From an uncultured Olegusella sp. (GTDB lineage Bacteria > Actinomycetota > Coriobacteriia > Coriobacteriales > Atopobiaceae), in NCBI RefSeq assembly GCF_947253395.1, contig NZ_CAMXYY010000072.1, positions 1 to 7,548 of the forward strand: a stretch of 7,548 nt of DNA, in the 5' to 3' direction. A program made the translations under genes and the position numbers. Below, one piece after another: positions 6,269 to 7,548 of this stretch; within the stretch, counting starts at the first letter, position 1; every line of letters begins with the position of its first letter. The notes below the pieces were generated by a model that did no database searches, was not told the DNA's origin, and worked only from the letters and a program-made list of their open reading frames with translations.

Positions 6269-6318
6269 GCCTGTATTAGATCATAAAAATGCTTAATTAT
6301 TTTGGATCTGCCACAGGC
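6269..6318 (+). repeat. Multi-step inverted repeat (possible RNA hairpin) after the dehydrogenase gene
   Basis: Three nested stems line up: GCCTGT (6269-6274) with ACAGGC (6313-6318), AGATC (6278-6282) with GATCT (6305-6309), and AAAAT (6286-6290) with ATTTT (6299-6303), closed by an eight-base loop. The outer two are separated by symmetric three-base internal loops. There is no T-run after it, so a standard intrinsic terminator is unlikely; a mRNA 3'-end stabiliser or a cis-regulatory element is possible. Confidence 0.5.
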
Positions 6319-6362
6319 GAATTTCGGTATAGATATCATTAATATATTGTCCCTCAGAAAAT

Positions 6363-6404
6363 TGAAGTCTCAACGAGTCTCATAAGAGCTATCATAGGAC
6401 TTCA
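6363..6404. repeat. Inverted repeat enclosing a 10-bp-spaced direct repeat
   Basis: TGAAGTC (6363-6369) and GACTTCA (6398-6404) form a 7-bp inverted repeat. Inside, AGTCTCA is repeated at 6366-6372 and 6376-6382, exactly 10 bp apart, so both copies face the same side of the helix. CTC-ATAA-GAG forms the centre. The arrangement suits an operator for a transcription factor of the downstream genes, but could be chance. Confidence 0.35.
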
Positions 6405-6673
6405 TATAAATATACAAATAATATATAAATATATGCAAAATACTATAATATCAATCTCTAAAATTTATGGAGATACTATGAATATATATTAGAACAGAAT
6501 ATGAATTATACATTTTAAAAAAATATAATTGCAAAAAGAAGTGGATATATATTCCAATATTGATACAAATTATGCTGCAATAAAAATAGATTATTGTATT
6601 TGTGAAGAACATATGGTCTAATCTCATATAAATAATAAAAAATACATTTTTGAAGCTAAAGGTATTTTATAAA

Positions 6674-6680
6674 GGGGGGG
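6674..6680 (+). promoter_or_regulatory. G7-run ribosome binding site of the aldolase gene
   Basis: AAAGGGGGGG ends seven bases before the GTG at 6688, which makes that GTG the start; no ATG is available nearby. The site is a homopolymer of seven G, and its length could vary by slippage. Confidence 0.65.
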
Positions 6681-6687
6681 AATAAAG

Positions 6688-7317
6688 GTGATTAATCCCA
6701 ACACTGTCAAATATCCCAAGGTTACTGTCATATTGAGGGGATATGACTACAGTCAGGTTCGCTGTGTGGTGAAAAATTTGGTTGGGACTCGGCTAGGTGC
6801 AGTCGAAGTTGCTATGAATACGCCTGGAGCTCCGCAGATTATTCAGAAAATTGTTCAGGAGTTTGGTAATGAAATCTTAGTGGGTGCGGGAACAGTGACT
6901 TCTGTTGAGCGAGCAAATGAAGCTGTGCAAGCAGGTGCAAAGTTCGCTCTATCTCCAATCTGTTTTTCAGAAGAAATTTTCCGTATTTGTAAAGTGAATA
7001 ATCTTATGGCTGTTCCTTCAGCGTTTACTCCTTCTGAGGTCTGGAATATGTTTCAGATGGGCGCAGACATTGTAAAGATTTTTCCTGCTGGAACGCTTGG
7101 TTCTAGATACATAAACGATCTCCAAGCTCCTCTCAATGCTATGCCTCTCATGGCTGTTGGAGGCGTGAATGCCGATAATTGCCAAGATTTTTTTGACAAT
7201 GGCGCAACCTATGTGGGAATCGGTTCTGGAATTTTTCATCCTCAGAATATCTTTGATATGGATGATGCGGGAATAAAAGCCGATATTGAAGCATTTGAAC
7301 AAAAGGTTATTTGGTAG
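6688..7317 (+). CDS. 2-keto-3-deoxy-6-phospho-sugar-acid aldolase (KDPG/KDPGal, Eda/DgoA family)
   Basis: Class I aldolases of this family split 2-keto-3-deoxy-6-phosphogluconate or -galactonate into pyruvate and glyceraldehyde 3-phosphate, forming a Schiff base with a lysine; they are cytoplasmic TIM-barrel trimers. The 209-residue product shows the family marks in order: ILRG with Arg17, catalytic Glu40 in AVEVAMNTPGA, LVGAGTV at 64-70, Schiff-base Lys130 in VKIFPAGTLG, and phosphate-binding AVGGV (156-160) and GIGSGIF near 177-183. At the position of E. coli Eda Arg49 (LEVTLRT) it has Asn44 (VEVAMNT); DgoA also has Asn there, and the RYINDL stretch after the lysine resembles DgoA, which favours a galactonate-type or related substrate. 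Start is GTG with a G7 RBS. It is followed by PTS genes on the same strand, which fits a sugar-acid uptake and breakdown operon. Confidence 0.92.
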   Translation: MINPNTVKYPKVTVILRGYDYSQVRCVVKNLVGTRLGAVEVAMNTPGAPQIIQKIVQEFGNEILVGAGTVTSVERANEAVQAGAKFALSPICFSEEIFRICKVNNLMAVPSAFTPSEVWNMFQMGADIVKIFPAGTLGSRYINDLQAPLNAMPLMAVGGVNADNCQDFFDNGATYVGIGSGIFHPQNIFDMDDAGIKADIEAFEQKVIW

Positions 7318-7348
7318 GGAGTTCAAAAAAATTATTAAGGAGACGCAT

Positions 7349-7466
7349 ATGTCGATAGGACTCTTTGCTGATGACATTTTTTGAACATGGAAGTGAAGTC
7401 TAATACTGAAGTGTAGCTGAAATAATAAAAGCAACTAGTCTAAAACAAGTGATAAGTATTTTCGAA
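7349..7466 (+). pseudogene. Degraded PTS EIIA remnant (fructose/galactitol-type N-terminus)
   Basis: A strong RBS (AAGGAG, 7338-7343) and ATG at 7349 begin a frame that stops after 11 residues (MSIGLFADDIF, TGA at 7382-7384) right in a six-T run. If one base is restored in that run, the frame continues as LNMEVKSNTEV to a TAG at 7414; if one more is restored there, it continues as VAEIIKATSLKQVISIFE to a TGA at 7467-7469. The joined reading (LF-x-x-D-x-F-L-N-x-E-V-K-x-x-x-E-V) resembles the start of PTS EIIA domains, which commonly precede EIIB genes. Only about 40 of roughly 150 residues remain, and the part that would hold the phosphorylated His is absent. Alternatives: a short translated leader of the EIIB gene, or sequencing errors combined with a natural deletion. 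Confidence 0.45.
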
Positions 7467-7482
7467 TGAAAGGAGAAGTGGG

Positions 7483-7548
7483 ATGAAAAAGAAGACGGTA
7501 ATAGTTTGTTGTGCATCGTCCATGATTACATCGACCATGGCCTGTCTC
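7483..7548 (+). CDS. PTS system EIIB component, galactitol-type (5' part only)
   Basis: The ATG at 7483 follows AAAGGAG (7469-7475) with seven bases between. The 22 visible residues, ending at the window edge, include VIVCCASSMITSTMA, which lines up with the start of GatB-type EIIB (VACGxxxxTSTMA): a beta strand, then the active-site Cys (C10 by this alignment) in the phosphate loop and a T-S-T helix cap. EIIB takes phosphate from EIIA on this cysteine and passes it to the sugar bound by EIIC. The extra adjacent Cys (C9) is unusual for GatB, where Ala is common. The EIIC gene would be expected downstream, outside the window. Confidence 0.8.
   Translation, partial: MKKKTVIVCCASSMITSTMACL

Larger units (their letters stand above)
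6235..6687. other. Long, very AT-rich intergenic region
   Basis: No supported gene in 453 bp; only frames of under 20 codons are present. The left part holds a palindrome GTTTATAAAC (6259-6268), a structured inverted repeat (6269-6318), and a second inverted repeat with an inner direct repeat (6363-6404). The middle (about 6405-6660) is a low-complexity run of A, T and short ATATA tracts, including TATAAT at 6444-6449 without a good -35 and TTGATA at 6560-6565 without a good -10. A promoter for the aldolase-PTS genes most likely lies here, but I cannot fix its position. The length and composition would suit a regulatory region controlled by a DNA-binding protein. Confidence 0.5.

Noticed and set aside
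6478..6492. Four-codon frame (MNIY) with GGAG upstream as a leader peptide
   Set aside because: Too short and nearly 200 bp from the aldolase start; such frames are expected by chance in this AT-rich stretch.
3850..7548. CRISPR array, tRNA genes or an insertion sequence in the accessory half
   Set aside because: No regularly spaced repeats, no cloverleaf with T-loop GTTCRA, and no transposase frame or flanking terminal repeats were found.

Overview
The window is a 7.5 kb stretch of bacterial chromosome in two parts. The left half (about 1-3849) has roughly balanced base composition and carries housekeeping genes: the tail of an unrecognised gene, a complete uvrA, and a ybaK-type Cys-tRNA deacylase. 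The right half (about 3850-7548) is clearly richer in A+T, with long intergenic gaps, and looks accessory: a Fic AMP-transferase on the minus strand, then plus-strand genes for sugar-acid metabolism. Gram-positive-like Shine-Dalgarno sites and an Actinobacteria-like UvrA first zinc finger suggest a low-to-mid-GC actinobacterium, perhaps a Coriobacteriia member (Atopobium/Olsenella type). This placement is an inference with modest confidence.

Layout. 1-203: 3' end of an unrecognised CDS. 315-3224: uvrA, the damage-recognition ATPase of nucleotide excision repair. 3254-3343: a 15-bp tandem repeat that is codon-phased and forms a 29-codon mini-ORF, whose stop codon touches the ribosome binding site of the next gene. 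3352-3849: ybaK. 3850-4014: non-coding, with palindromes. 4015-4125 (minus): a 36-residue, very hydrophobic candidate peptide with its own plausible promoter and RBS. 4269-4874 (minus): a class III Fic protein with a C-terminal auto-inhibitory motif. 4875-5223: divergent intergenic region. 5224-6234: D-2-hydroxyacid dehydrogenase. 6235-6687: very AT-rich non-coding region with a structured inverted repeat. 6688-7317: KDPG/KDPGal-family aldolase. 7349-7466: apparent frameshifted remnant of a PTS EIIA gene. 7483-end: start of a galactitol-family PTS EIIB gene.

How the parts fit. The dehydrogenase, aldolase and PTS genes lie on one strand and plausibly serve uptake and breakdown of a sugar acid or polyol: the PTS would import and phosphorylate the substrate and the aldolase would split a 2-keto-3-deoxy-6-phospho sugar acid to pyruvate and a triose phosphate. 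The aldolase resembles DgoA (phosphogalactonate type) more than Eda at one active-site position. The EIIA reading frame next to EIIB appears broken, so the PTS may depend on an EIIA encoded elsewhere. The most interesting items not covered by standard gene calls are the 36-residue hydrophobic ORF next to fic, the repeat-built mini-ORF between uvrA and ybaK, and the EIIA remnant.
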